64,000 bases of DNA, from assembly GCF_000247605.1 (NCBI RefSeq), contig NC_016894.1, forward strand, positions 3,523,732 to 3,587,731. The letters run 5' to 3'. The notes beneath the pieces are model-generated. The model made no database searches. It saw nothing but the letters and a program-made list of their open reading frames with translations, and had not been told where the DNA came from. This document shows positions 35,689 through 44,488 of the stretch, piece after piece (the first letter of the stretch is position 1; every line of letters starts with the position of its first letter). The DNA is from Acetobacterium woodii DSM 1030. Its GTDB lineage: Bacteria; Bacillota; Clostridia; Eubacteriales; Eubacteriaceae. The position numbers and the translations under genes are program-made.

Positions 35689-36805
35689 TTTTCAACACCT
35701 CATCCAAATCATAAACCGTATTGATTTTCCCCGATAAAACCGAAACAAAAGTCGGATTTTCGCTGGCCTTGCGAACCACAGTCGGCCGTGAATCGTCAAC
35801 CTCCGACGCCTTTAAAATCGGCTTCATCGAAAACAGCGACCCGGCATAGGAAAAACTGTAATCGGCTTTTAAATATTTCTCTGCCATTGTCGACATATAA
35901 GGCCAGGCCGATTGCGGTCTAACCTGACAGTCGTTACAATTTCCCAATTGCCGGGGACTGCAATAGCCCTCGCTTTTTTCCTGGCACTTAAATTGCGGCA
36001 GGCTGTCAAATGAAGACATATGGGGCGTAAAAGCGACCGCAGTCAACGAATGATAGCCGGTCTTGCCAAAGGGCATGACCGAAAAAAAAGGGCCGTCCAT
36101 CACTGTAATGCCGACATCCAGCAACTGCTGTTGCGGTTTGCAAAGAATGATTTCACACAGCTCATATTTTATTTTAAAGGGTTCAATTCCCGCTAAATCA
36201 AGAATCTGATTGGTTGAACCATAGGTCGCATTCAACAGAAAACCCGTTTCAAACGTTTCACCATTTTCCAGAATCACGGCAAAATGTTTGCCTTGCTTTT
36301 CAATCGCCTGAATCCGAACCCCGTATTTCATTTCCACATTTATTTTTCTTTTGAGTTCATCAACAAAATAATGACCCAAAATACCGGCGTCATAGGTATA
36401 TTCACGGGTTCGATAAGCCCCGTCGCACAGGCCTTTATTAAAATATTTTTCCGGGACAAGTTCTTCACAGGGAATATCCGCAGCTTTGCAAAATTTCGTA
36501 AACTGTTCCCGATTCGTCCAGCTAAAACTGTCACTGGTGGCATAAATCTGATCAAACTCCTGATGAATACAAAAATCATAATCCTTCACAAAGCGATTAA
36601 AGTAATGGGCCGACTTTATTGCTGTGGCATAGGACCTTGGGTAGTGGTAACCCATATGGACACGGGCCTGATTGATATAGGTCGCCCGTTGAAAAGGCGA
36701 TTCTTCCCATTCCAGAACCAGCACCCGTTCGCCTCGATCCCCGCAGGTTTTGGCAGCGTAAAGGCCATACAGACCAGCGCCAATAATAATTTTGTCCCAG
36801 ATCAT
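35681..36805 (-). CDS. FAD-dependent oxidoreductase (DAO family)
   Basis: The best start is the ATG at 36805 (MIWDKIIIGAGLYGLYAA). It places the GxGxxG dinucleotide-binding motif at residues 9-14 and lies one base past the aminotransferase stop. The track's earlier ATG would overlap that gene. The 374-residue product fits the DAO/GlcD-like class, with ATYINQARVHMGYHYPRS near the flavin and FLLNATYG in the middle. A cysteine cluster (YCSPRQLGNCNDCQ) is unusual for the family and could bind a metal. It is encoded between a DegT aminotransferase and a GT2, so it probably oxidises a nucleotide- or lipid-linked sugar or related substrate. The reaction is not known. Confidence 0.75.
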   Translation of the reverse strand: MIWDKIIIGAGLYGLYAAKTCGDRGERVLVLEWEESPFQRATYINQARVHMGYHYPRSYATAIKSAHYFNRFVKDYDFCIHQEFDQIYATSDSFSWTNREQFTKFCKAADIPCEELVPEKYFNKGLCDGAYRTREYTYDAGILGHYFVDELKRKINVEMKYGVRIQAIEKQGKHFAVILENGETFETGFLLNATYGSTNQILDLAGIEPFKIKYELCEIILCKPQQQLLDVGITVMDGPFFSVMPFGKTGYHSLTAVAFTPHMSSFDSLPQFKCQEKSEGYCSPRQLGNCNDCQVRPQSAWPYMSTMAEKYLKADYSFSYAGSLFSMKPILKASEVDDSRPTVVRKASENPTFVSVLSGKINTVYDLDEVLKND

Positions 36806-36806
36806 C

Positions 36807-37919
36807 TTAACGCTCCATAACCTTTGGCACAAAGGCATTAATGGCCGCCACTACAAAATCGATTTCGGCTTCGGTCATCCCGTAAAACAAAGGCAGCGAA
36901 AGCACTTCATCGGCCAGTTTTTCGGTAATCGCCAAACTGCCTTTTTTCAGATTAAGATATGCATAAGCTTCGGACAAATGCGGCGGAATCGGATAGTGAA
37001 TAATACTGCCGATCCCTTGCGCTTCCAGATAGTCTTTTAATTCATCCCGATCAGGTGTGGTAATCACGAACTGATGCCAAACGGGAGTTGATTCGGCCCG
37101 GACCTTGGGCAACTGAATGACGGGATTATCAATTTTTTTTAGATACTGCTGACAGACCCGATTGCGATCGGCATTTAACTGATCGAGATAGTTCAGTTTA
37201 ACATTAAGCAACCCGGCCTGAAGTTCATCCAGCCGGGAATTGGTTCCCACTACCTGATTATAATAACGTTTTTCACTGCCATAAAAGCGATACATCCGAA
37301 AAGCTTTGTCGAGTTCGGCACTGTTTGTCGTCACCGCCCCGCCATCGCCGAAGGCCCCCAGATTTTTAGACGGATAAAAACTGAAACAACCAATATCGCC
37401 AAAAGAACCGGTAACCTGACCCTGATAGGTTGCCCCGTGGCTTTGAGCACAATCTTCGACCAGATAGAGCTGGTGTTTCTTGGCAATGGCTACGATTTTA
37501 TCCATTTCGCAGCTTTGCCCGTATAAATGAACCACCAGGATTGCCTTGGTTTTCGCGGTAATCTTTGCTTCAATTTTATCGGCATCAATGCTATGGTATT
37601 GATCCGGTTCGACAAAAACCGGCGTCGCATCATTTATCGTAATCCCCATAACACTGGCGATATAGGTGTTGGCCTGAACAATGACCTCGTCCCCGGCCCC
37701 AATCCCTAACACCCGAAAAGAAAGCCAGAGCGCATCTAAACAGTTCCCCAGACCGACACAATAATTTGTGCCGATATAGTTGGCGAAATCCCGTTCAAAG
37801 GTTTCCACCTCATTTCCCAGAATGTAACTGCCACTTCTTAGAATTTCCAATGCTTTCGTTTCATATTCTTGCTGGTGTTCCTGATAATGTCGTAATAAAT
37901 TATTTGCTGGTACCTTCAT
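36807..37919 (-). CDS. DegT/DnrJ/EryC1/StrS-family aminotransferase
   Basis: This 370-residue PLP enzyme has the sugar-aminotransferase pattern: ILGNEVETFERDFA near the N-terminus, GAGDEVIVQANTY, LVEDCAQSHGA (the Asp that contacts PLP), and CFSFYPSKNLGAFGDGGAV with the catalytic lysine at about residue 185. Family members aminate nucleotide-linked keto sugars such as dTDP-4-keto or 3-keto-6-deoxyhexoses. It lies between two glycosyltransferases and an FAD enzyme, so it should make an amino sugar for a cell-surface glycan. No nucleotidyl transferase or dehydratase is in the window to supply the substrate. The start has AGGAGGCAAG upstream. Confidence 0.88.
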   Translation of the reverse strand: MKVPANNLLRHYQEHQQEYETKALEILRSGSYILGNEVETFERDFANYIGTNYCVGLGNCLDALWLSFRVLGIGAGDEVIVQANTYIASVMGITINDATPVFVEPDQYHSIDADKIEAKITAKTKAILVVHLYGQSCEMDKIVAIAKKHQLYLVEDCAQSHGATYQGQVTGSFGDIGCFSFYPSKNLGAFGDGGAVTTNSAELDKAFRMYRFYGSEKRYYNQVVGTNSRLDELQAGLLNVKLNYLDQLNADRNRVCQQYLKKIDNPVIQLPKVRAESTPVWHQFVITTPDRDELKDYLEAQGIGSIIHYPIPPHLSEAYAYLNLKKGSLAITEKLADEVLSLPLFYGMTEAEIDFVVAAINAFVPKVMER

Positions 37920-37987
37920 CTTGCCTCCTGTTAAGCCGGACTTCGTTCGATTTAGAGGACTCGCCCCCGCAGCTAAAACTTATGATC

Positions 37988-38725
37988 CTAATCGTTTCTT
38001 GCCGCCCGATCTTCTTTTACAAATTCCGACTTTAATAATTTTATTCGTTTAAGATAGGATACCACAGTTTTCACCACTTTTACCTTAGTATCATAATCAT
38101 CTTTCCAAATAACCGGCAGATCATAAACTTTTATCCCTTTACGTTCCGCCCGCAGCAATAGCTCAACGCAATAAAACCAGCCATTATCCTGGCTGGAAGC
38201 GCTGATTAATTGATCAAAGGTTTCTTTTCGGTAAAAATCAAAACCGCAGAGAGCATCGCTGAAGTGATTTTTAAACACCACATGTAACAAGCCATTAAGC
38301 CCCCGCGAAGTAAATTCTCTTGACGGTTTGCGGCCCACCACCCGCGAATTTTTCATCAACCGTGAGCCTTTAATTATTTGGACTTCCGGCTGATTTTCAA
38401 AAATCGCTTTAACATCACGCAAATGATCAATTTTTGTCGATAAGTCAATATCCATATAACCGATGATTTCACAACTATTGTCCGCCGCACCGGTTCGCAG
38501 CGCTACACCAACCCCACGTTCTGGGGTTTTTAGATAATGTACCGCCTGATGTTTTTCACATAAACGCCGGCTGATCGCTTCGGTTGCGTCGGTGGAACCA
38601 TTATCGATGATGGTTAACTGATAATCAAAGAGGTTATTTTTTTTAAGAAAAATCAGCGTTTTTAAAATGCCTTTTTCCAGTCGCCGTTCTTCATCGAGAA
38701 CGGGAAATAATATATTTACTTTCAT
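37988..38725 (-). CDS. Family 2 glycosyltransferase (dolichyl-phosphate-mannose-synthase-like)
   Basis: This 245-residue protein is a soluble GT-A enzyme: MKVNILFPVLDEERRLEKGI, LTIIDNGSTDATEAI, GVGVALRTGA, and IGYMDIDLSTKIDHL with the DxD (MDID). It has no C-terminal membrane helices. Its start overlaps the mtnA stop by four bases (ATGA), showing operon coupling. Similar enzymes transfer a sugar from a nucleotide donor to a polyprenyl phosphate. Donor and acceptor cannot be named here. Confidence 0.85.
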   Translation of the reverse strand: MKVNILFPVLDEERRLEKGILKTLIFLKKNNLFDYQLTIIDNGSTDATEAISRRLCEKHQAVHYLKTPERGVGVALRTGAADNSCEIIGYMDIDLSTKIDHLRDVKAIFENQPEVQIIKGSRLMKNSRVVGRKPSREFTSRGLNGLLHVVFKNHFSDALCGFDFYRKETFDQLISASSQDNGWFYCVELLLRAERKGIKVYDLPVIWKDDYDTKVKVVKTVVSYLKRIKLLKSEFVKEDRAARND

Positions 38726-39759
38726 ATTTCGTCCTTTAATTTGGGAATATTGATATCGTAAGGCGGATAAACCACCCCTTTTTCGGTAATGATCGCCGTG
38801 ATGTTCTGATGCGGAGTTACATCAAAAGCCGGGTTTTCCATCGCGACCCCATCGGGAGCAATTTGAATTCCGCCAATATGACTGATTTCGCGACAGTCCC
38901 GTTCTTCAATCACAATCTCGTCGCCGGATTTCATCGCAAAATCAATCGTTGAGGTTGGAGCTGCCACATACATGGGAATCCCGTGGGCTTTAGCCAGAAC
39001 GGCAACCGAATACGTCCCGATTTTATTGGCCACATCACCATTGGAAGCAATCCGGTCGGCACCAACCACCACCCCATCAATTTTCCCCTGTTTCATCATC
39101 CAACCAGCCATATTATCGGTAATTAAAGTTACCGGGATACCATCGGCCTGGAGTTCATAGGCGGTCAATCGCGCCCCTTGTAAAAAAGGCCGGGTTTCAT
39201 CGGCATAAACGGAAATATTTTTACCCGCTTCGTGCGCTGCCCGAATTACTCCCAGAGCCGTCCCATAATCGGCTGTTGCCAAAGCCCCGGCATTACAATG
39301 GGTTAAAATCGTATCCCCGTAATGGATTAATTCGGCGCCGTGTTTTCCCATGTCCCGGCACATCTGAATATCTTCACTACAGATGGCATTGGCTTCGTCT
39401 TTGAGTATTTCCACAAGCCTTGTCGGATCTTTGTCCTTATTGGCTTCGATCACAGCTTCCATACGCTTAATCGCCCAGAATAAATTAACCGCCGTCGGCC
39501 TGGTTGATGCTAATAAAGCACAAACTTCTTTCATTTTATCATAAAAAATATCTTTCGGTTCATCTTTATACTCTAATGCCCCAAAATAAACACCGTAACC
39601 AGCTGTTACGCCGATCGCCGGTGCGCCTCGAACAATCATATCGGTAATGGCAGTCGCAATTTCCCGATAATCGGTATACGAATGGATTATAAACGTGGTT
39701 GGGAGCTTCGTCTGATCAATCAGCTTCAGCTCCCCATTTTCATAATAAACTGGTTTCAA
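38722..39759 (-). CDS. mtnA: S-methyl-5-thioribose-1-phosphate isomerase
   Basis: This 345-residue enzyme converts methylthioribose-1-phosphate to methylthioribulose-1-phosphate. It shows RGAPAIGVTAGYG near residue 45, the catalytic cysteine in THCNAGALAT (about residue 158) and the catalytic Asp in VVGADRIASNGDVANKIGTY (about 238), all as in bacterial MtnA. It starts two bases after mtnP. Later methionine-salvage genes are absent nearby. In anaerobes that lack the O2-dependent dioxygenase, the product is usually handled by an aldolase-type shunt, which would have to be encoded elsewhere. Confidence 0.95.
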   Translation of the reverse strand: MKPVYYENGELKLIDQTKLPTTFIIHSYTDYREIATAITDMIVRGAPAIGVTAGYGVYFGALEYKDEPKDIFYDKMKEVCALLASTRPTAVNLFWAIKRMEAVIEANKDKDPTRLVEILKDEANAICSEDIQMCRDMGKHGAELIHYGDTILTHCNAGALATADYGTALGVIRAAHEAGKNISVYADETRPFLQGARLTAYELQADGIPVTLITDNMAGWMMKQGKIDGVVVGADRIASNGDVANKIGTYSVAVLAKAHGIPMYVAAPTSTIDFAMKSGDEIVIEERDCREISHIGGIQIAPDGVAMENPAFDVTPHQNITAIITEKGVVYPPYDINIPKLKDEI

Positions 39760-39761
39760 CC

Positions 39762-40517
39762 TTATACCTCCAGCTTATCAATCAGCTTAAAGATCAGGGC
39801 TTTAACTTTTGTTTCGTTTTCTTTTAAAACCCGCAAAACATCTTCATTAGTAACCGGCTTAATATCCGGGTGATCTTCAAGTCCGGCGTCATAATCGGTG
39901 GTCAAGGCGATGTTAACCACCGGAATTTCCTGTTCCAGACACAGATAACCTTCAGGATATTGGGTCATGTTCACGACATCGGCACCCATCATCGCAAACA
40001 TTCGGCTTTCGGCCACGGTTGAAAAACGAGGCCCGTTAATAACTACCACGGTTCCGCCAAAATGAGCGGTGATTCCACATTCTTTAGCCGATTCCATTGC
40101 CAGCACCCGCAGTTTTTGATCGTAGGGATGGGCTGAACTAATATGATTGACTTTCGGTTTTTCAAAGAAAGTATCTTTTCGACCTGAGGTCATATTGATA
40201 AACTGATCGGTTACGACAAAATCGCCGGGTTTAATATCAAACCGCAAACTACCAACACAACAAGGCGAAATAATCGCTTTCACCCCGAGGCTTTTTAAGG
40301 CATAAATATTTGCCCGATAATTAATTTCCGAAGGATTAATCGTATGTTCCCGGCCATGTCGGGGTAAAAAAGCGACTGTTTTGGCACCGACTTTAACCAG
40401 ACTGATATCATCCGAAGGTTTCCCATAAGGGGTATCGACTTCTATTTTTTTGACATCTTCACTTAATTCATAGAGACCTGAACCACCAATAACGCCAATA
40501 TCTGCTGAATAATACAT
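39762..40517 (-). CDS. mtnP: S-methyl-5'-thioadenosine phosphorylase
   Basis: This 251-residue protein belongs to the PNP/MTAP family 2. It has IGVIGGSGLYEL at the N-terminus, the phosphate-binding FLPRHGREHTINPSEINYRA, GTVVVINGPRFSTVAESRMF and MTQYPEGYLCLEQEIPVVNI. It phosphorolyses methylthioadenosine to adenine and methylthioribose-1-phosphate, the substrate of the adjacent mtnA product. A related purine specificity cannot be excluded from sequence alone, but the mtnA neighbour favours MTA. An AGAAGGAGAAAAA site precedes the start. It is the first gene of the six-gene operon ending at 34720. Confidence 0.9.
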   Translation of the reverse strand: MYYSADIGVIGGSGLYELSEDVKKIEVDTPYGKPSDDISLVKVGAKTVAFLPRHGREHTINPSEINYRANIYALKSLGVKAIISPCCVGSLRFDIKPGDFVVTDQFINMTSGRKDTFFEKPKVNHISSAHPYDQKLRVLAMESAKECGITAHFGGTVVVINGPRFSTVAESRMFAMMGADVVNMTQYPEGYLCLEQEIPVVNIALTTDYDAGLEDHPDIKPVTNEDVLRVLKENETKVKALIFKLIDKLEV

Positions 40518-40648
40518 GATTTTTTCTCCTTCTCATTGTTAATTTTGATTCTTTTGCCGCCGGCGAATGTCCGGCTATAAGACAAATTAGATCGGGTCTG
40601 AAACTTAAACTTTCCATCTCAAACACAATCTAGCTTGCTGGTATTATT

Positions 40649-42073
40649 TTATTCGGGAATCGTAAGCGTCGATAGGGTCGACTTTGTGACTAACGGTTCG
40701 TCGTCATCATCAAGCGACGCCTTAAAACCCAACCATTGATATTTAGAATCATCCTCTTCTTCAACCACTTCGGTTGGTGTATCCGCGGCGACCTCCGGGT
40801 TTTCTTCCGGTTCAGCCAAACTTTCTTTTGCCACCGGCTGTTCTTCAAGCGATTCTTGAACCCCTATTTCGGTTGCTGCTAACTGCTGTTCCGCTTCGGG
40901 TATTTCCGGGGTTTCCCAAACGGCTTCAACCGTCACTTCTTCTTCCCCATCCAAAATCAGTTCTGTCATTTTGGGAATTGGTCGTCTGACAATCTCATCG
41001 TCGTCAAGCGCGGCTTTAAACCCTAACCATTGATATTTGGAATCATCCTCTTCTTCAACCACTTCCGCCACTTCTTCACCGATTTGCGCTTCTGGCTCCG
41101 CTACAACTTTTTCTGAAACCCCGTCCATCGCTGTTGTTTCCGCTTTTACTTCCGGTGCTGCCTCTTCGTCGTAAATTTTTTCAGCTTCGACTTCTTCGGT
41201 AGTTTTTTCGGGAATCAATTCTTCTTCGCCTTGAATGGTGACGGTGTATCCTTTTTTCATTCCCTCTTCATCAGGATTTTTTTCGGCTTTATAACCAACC
41301 CAACTTTTCTGGGGCCGATACGGCGGAATTTCATCATCGATTATTTTCGCCCTGGCCTGAACCGCAGCACTGCTGCCGTGAATGGTTTCTTCCGGTTTAA
41401 TGGTTTCCGAGGTATGAAATGCCGTCTCCGGATTGCGTTGATCCTTTTTTTCCCAGCTTTTCTTTTTATCAGGAAAGTATTTTTTTAATACTTCCTTGGG
41501 AATTTCTTCGTTGCATAAAATCGCTGACACCGAAGTAAGCACCTCCGGCAAACGATAGGTATCACCCCATTTGATGGTCATCCCGACTTCGTATTTTAGC
41601 AGATCCGTGACATTAAAACCTAACGATTCCAACGAATAACGCATCAGACTGGGGTTTCGACAAGGTTGATTTGTTTTTCGGGCACATTCCATCCCGGTTG
41701 TTTCACAAATCGGGCAATTCCCCGGAATCAGTCCAATCACGCCCTCAACTTCGTTTTCAATTTCCAACAGAGTTTTCCAGGTCATTACTTTGATCGCCTG
41801 AAGTTTATCGGTACAATACGTTTCAACCGCCTTGGGATCACGAATATTCCGTAAATCTTCGCGGGATACTTCAAACTGTCTTCCAATTATATGCATATAT
41901 TTAAACTGTTTTAAAAAGATTGCTTCATCAAACACGTAAGGAGGACACGACCAATATTTGGCAAAATTGGGACATGCCTTGCAATAGCCCAGCGTTTTTT
42001 GGCGATTAAAATACTCTTCCATTAAATAGTCGACGCTTTTTGCTCCCAGGCTAAGTTTGTTTTTTAATTCCAT
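40649..42073 (-). CDS. DUF2284-type metal-binding protein with acidic repeat tail
   Basis: This is a 474-residue protein. Residues 1-180 hold the cysteine pattern of DUF2284 (CKACPNFAKYWSCPPY, then CPICETTGMECARKTNQPC), which suggests an iron-sulfur or other metal site. From about 210 on it is acidic, Glu/Pro-rich and probably disordered. The tail contains three copies of a short motif: SWVGYKAEKNPDEEG, KYQWLGFKAALDDDE and KYQWLGFKASLDDDD, the last two preceded by VEEEDDS. Ordinary DUF2284 proteins are around 200 residues, so the tail more than doubles the length. Function is unknown. It is transcribed divergently from the NifU-like gene across 279 bases. Confidence 0.75.
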   Translation of the reverse strand: MELKNKLSLGAKSVDYLMEEYFNRQKTLGYCKACPNFAKYWSCPPYVFDEAIFLKQFKYMHIIGRQFEVSREDLRNIRDPKAVETYCTDKLQAIKVMTWKTLLEIENEVEGVIGLIPGNCPICETTGMECARKTNQPCRNPSLMRYSLESLGFNVTDLLKYEVGMTIKWGDTYRLPEVLTSVSAILCNEEIPKEVLKKYFPDKKKSWEKKDQRNPETAFHTSETIKPEETIHGSSAAVQARAKIIDDEIPPYRPQKSWVGYKAEKNPDEEGMKKGYTVTIQGEEELIPEKTTEEVEAEKIYDEEAAPEVKAETTAMDGVSEKVVAEPEAQIGEEVAEVVEEEDDSKYQWLGFKAALDDDEIVRRPIPKMTELILDGEEEVTVEAVWETPEIPEAEQQLAATEIGVQESLEEQPVAKESLAEPEENPEVAADTPTEVVEEEDDSKYQWLGFKASLDDDDEPLVTKSTLSTLTIPE

Positions 42074-42352
42074 TCGTTTACATCCCTTCTCAGTTAATCC
42101 GGTGATTAGCTGACCGCTTCGATATTATATCGTTTAATTAATACTTAAGATAAGTTCCTGCCTTGAAGATAAAATCCACCTATTTTAGATTCTAGCCCTA
42201 TTCTACATCGTTTTATTGATATCTTCAATTAAACTTTTTGTCCAATTCGGGTATTTTTCTTTGATTTTATGAAATAACAAAATATTATCTGTTTTTTTTG
42301 ATTTATTATGTTTATAATATTACAGAGTAATTTTTTGAAGGGAGATTAATGA

Positions 42353-43045
42353 ATGGAATATTCTCACGAAATTAAAAGTATGTGTATCGTTGGCAACAAC
42401 GCAAACCACGGTTGTGCCCCCATCCCAGAGGAGGGAAAATGGGTTCAGGCAAAGGATGTCACCGACATTTCCGGACTAACTCACGGAGTTGGCTGGTGTG
42501 CCCCTCAACAAGGTGCCTGCAAACTGACCCTTAACGTTAAAAATGGCATCATCGAGGAATGTTTAGTTGAAACCATCGGTTGTTCGGGAATGACTCATTC
42601 AGCTTCGATGGCATCTGAAATTTTGCCAGGAAAAACTATTTTAGAAGCACTTAACACGGATTTAGTTTGTGATGCGATCAACACCGCCATGCGGGAATTG
42701 TTTTTGCAAATCGTATATGGCCGTACCCAAACGGCATTCTCTGAAGGCGGACTCCCCATCGGAGCCGGTCTTGAAGATTTAGGCAAAGGCTTACGAAGCC
42801 AGGTCGGTACCACCTATGGAACCCTTGCCAAAGGCCCTCGCTACCTGGAAATTGCCGAAGGTTATATCCAGAAATTAGCACTTAATAAAAATGACGAAAT
42901 TATTGGTTACTCCTTCGTCCATCTTGGTAAAATGATGGAAAGCATCAATAACGGCGTTGAACCAGCAGTTGCTTTGGAAAAAGCATCCGGTAAATACGGA
43001 CAATTCGACGATGCTGTCAAATACATCGATCCAAGAAAAGAATAG
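42353..43045 (+). CDS. Iron-sulfur cluster assembly scaffold-like (NifU N-terminal family) protein
   Basis: This 230-residue protein has conserved cysteines in GWCAPQQGACKLTLNV and LVETIGCSGMTHSASMASE, a layout like NifU/IscU scaffolds that hold transient iron-sulfur clusters. Its C-terminal part extends beyond the usual 130-150 residues. It has GAAGGGAG before the start and a TATAAT at 42313-42318. The stop is 11 bases before the GGGtGRT gene, so the two form an operon. The pairing of a scaffold-like gene with a GGGtGRT gene recurs in anaerobic Firmicutes (from memory). The real client is unknown. Confidence 0.8.
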   Translation: MEYSHEIKSMCIVGNNANHGCAPIPEEGKWVQAKDVTDISGLTHGVGWCAPQQGACKLTLNVKNGIIEECLVETIGCSGMTHSASMASEILPGKTILEALNTDLVCDAINTAMRELFLQIVYGRTQTAFSEGGLPIGAGLEDLGKGLRSQVGTTYGTLAKGPRYLEIAEGYIQKLALNKNDEIIGYSFVHLGKMMESINNGVEPAVALEKASGKYGQFDDAVKYIDPRKE

Positions 43046-43056
43046 GAGGAAATCAC

Positions 43057-44055
43057 ATGGCATTATTTGAAAGTTATGAAAGAAGAATTGCTAAAATTGA
43101 AGAAGTCTTAGCCGCTAATGGCATTGCCTCTTTAGAAGAAGCAAAAGCAATTTGCGACGATAAAGGTATTGATGTGGCTGCTATTGTCAGAAACATTCAA
43201 CCGATCTGTTTTGATAACGCCTGCTGGGCTTACACCCTGGGTGCCGCGCTGGCGATTAAACGTGGCATTACCAACGCAGCTGATGCATCCGAAGTCATCG
43301 GCGAAGGCTTACAGGCTTTCTGTATCCCCGGTTCGGTGGCTGAACAACGTAAGGTTGGTTTAGGTCATGGTAACTTGGGCGCGATGCTATTAAGAGAAGA
43401 CACCGATTGTTTTGCTTTTGTCGCCGGACACGAATCCTTTGCCGCTGCTGAAGGCGCCATCGGGATCGCCCGCTCAGCCAATAAAGTTCGGGTTAAACCA
43501 CTCCGGGTTATTTTAAACGGTTTAGGAAAAGACGCGGCGCTGATTATTTCTCGCGTCAACGGTTTTACCTATGTTAAAACCGACTATGACTTTGCCACCG
43601 GCAAACTCAACATCGTTTCCAAAACACCGTATTCTGACGGCGAACGCGCTGCCGTTAATTGTTATGGCTGTAATGATGTTCAAGAAGGCGTTGCCGTCAT
43701 GCATCATGAAGGCGTTCATGTTTCAATCACTGGAAACTCCACCAATCCGACTCGTTTCCAACATCCTGTTGCCGGCACCTATAAAAAGGAAGCCCTGGAA
43801 CAGGGCAAGAAATATTTCTCCGTTGCTTCCGGCGGCGGTACTGGCCGAACTCTGCACCCCGACAACATGGCCGCTGGTCCTGCTTCCTACGGGATGACTG
43901 ACACCATGGGCCGAATGCACTCCGATGCCCAATTTGCCGGTTCTTCATCGGTTCCTGCTCATGTTGAAATGATGGGACTGATCGGAATGGGTAATAACCC
44001 TATGGTTGGCGCGACGGTTTCAGTGGCGGTGGCGATTGAGGAAGCAAATAAGTAG
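43057..44055 (+). CDS. GGGtGRT family protein
   Basis: This 332-residue soluble protein contains the name-giving SVASGGGTGRTLHPDN (about residues 258-273), together with conserved stretches GHGNLGAMLL and GHESFAAAEGAIGIARSANK. The biochemical function of the family is not established. Its tight coupling to the NifU-like gene (AGGAGG, 11-base gap) suggests a partner in metal-cluster or cofactor handling. It is followed by a terminator at 44182-44209 and then by prophage genes, so it marks the edge of host DNA. Confidence 0.88.
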   Translation: MALFESYERRIAKIEEVLAANGIASLEEAKAICDDKGIDVAAIVRNIQPICFDNACWAYTLGAALAIKRGITNAADASEVIGEGLQAFCIPGSVAEQRKVGLGHGNLGAMLLREDTDCFAFVAGHESFAAAEGAIGIARSANKVRVKPLRVILNGLGKDAALIISRVNGFTYVKTDYDFATGKLNIVSKTPYSDGERAAVNCYGCNDVQEGVAVMHHEGVHVSITGNSTNPTRFQHPVAGTYKKEALEQGKKYFSVASGGGTGRTLHPDNMAAGPASYGMTDTMGRMHSDAQFAGSSSVPAHVEMMGLIGMGNNPMVGATVSVAVAIEEANK

Positions 44056-44121
44056 GGTATAGCCCCATTTGTTACGGTATCATGCGATTTCAGACGAGTT
44101 CATTTGAGATAAATTTCAGTC

Positions 44122-44166
44122 GTATGACACAAGTATGACACAGGTATGACACAACGGTATGACACA
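44122..44166 (+). repeat. Four phased direct repeats of GTATGACACA at the host/prophage edge
   Basis: GTATGACACA occurs at 44122, 44133, 44144 and 44157, with periods of 11, 11 and 13 bases, so the first three copies lie on about the same helical face. They sit 66 bases after the GGGtGRT stop and before the first phage-like gene. Such arrays resemble integrase arm-type sites or regulator operators. No integrase is in the window. Apart from the terminator, the rest of 44056-44488 is AT-rich with nothing I can support. Confidence 0.75.
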
Positions 44167-44181
44167 AATTTATTATAAGAA

Positions 44182-44209
44182 AACCCAGGTTTTTAGGCCT
44201 GGGTTTTTT
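44182..44209 (+). terminator. Intrinsic terminator after the GGGtGRT gene
   Basis: AACCCAGG and CCTGGGTT form an 8-bp stem around an eight-base loop and are followed by TTTT on the plus strand. It lies about 130 bases beyond the stop and beyond the direct repeats. Confidence 0.85.
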
Positions 44210-44488
44210 GATTCCTATTTTTCTCTGGACACCCTGATTAAGAGTCAGGTGAAAATTGCAGTATAATAATGATATGAAATTATGTCGCCATTTTATCGCC
44301 ACTTATTTTAAATAAAATGGTGATCCCGATTGCTAATAAATTGAACACTTTAGCCGGATCATAAATATTTACACAAGTTTTCTCATTAAATAACGCATAA
44401 TAATTTAGAACATCCGAAATTTCAATACCTCAAAAATTATTTTTAATTATTTTTCGTTGAAAATTTCTTGCAATTTTTATTAGCAATA

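Noticed and set aside
44090-44302. 70-codon minus-strand ORF at the prophage edge
   Set aside because: It runs over the GTATGACACA repeats and the host terminator and has no ribosome site or family signal.
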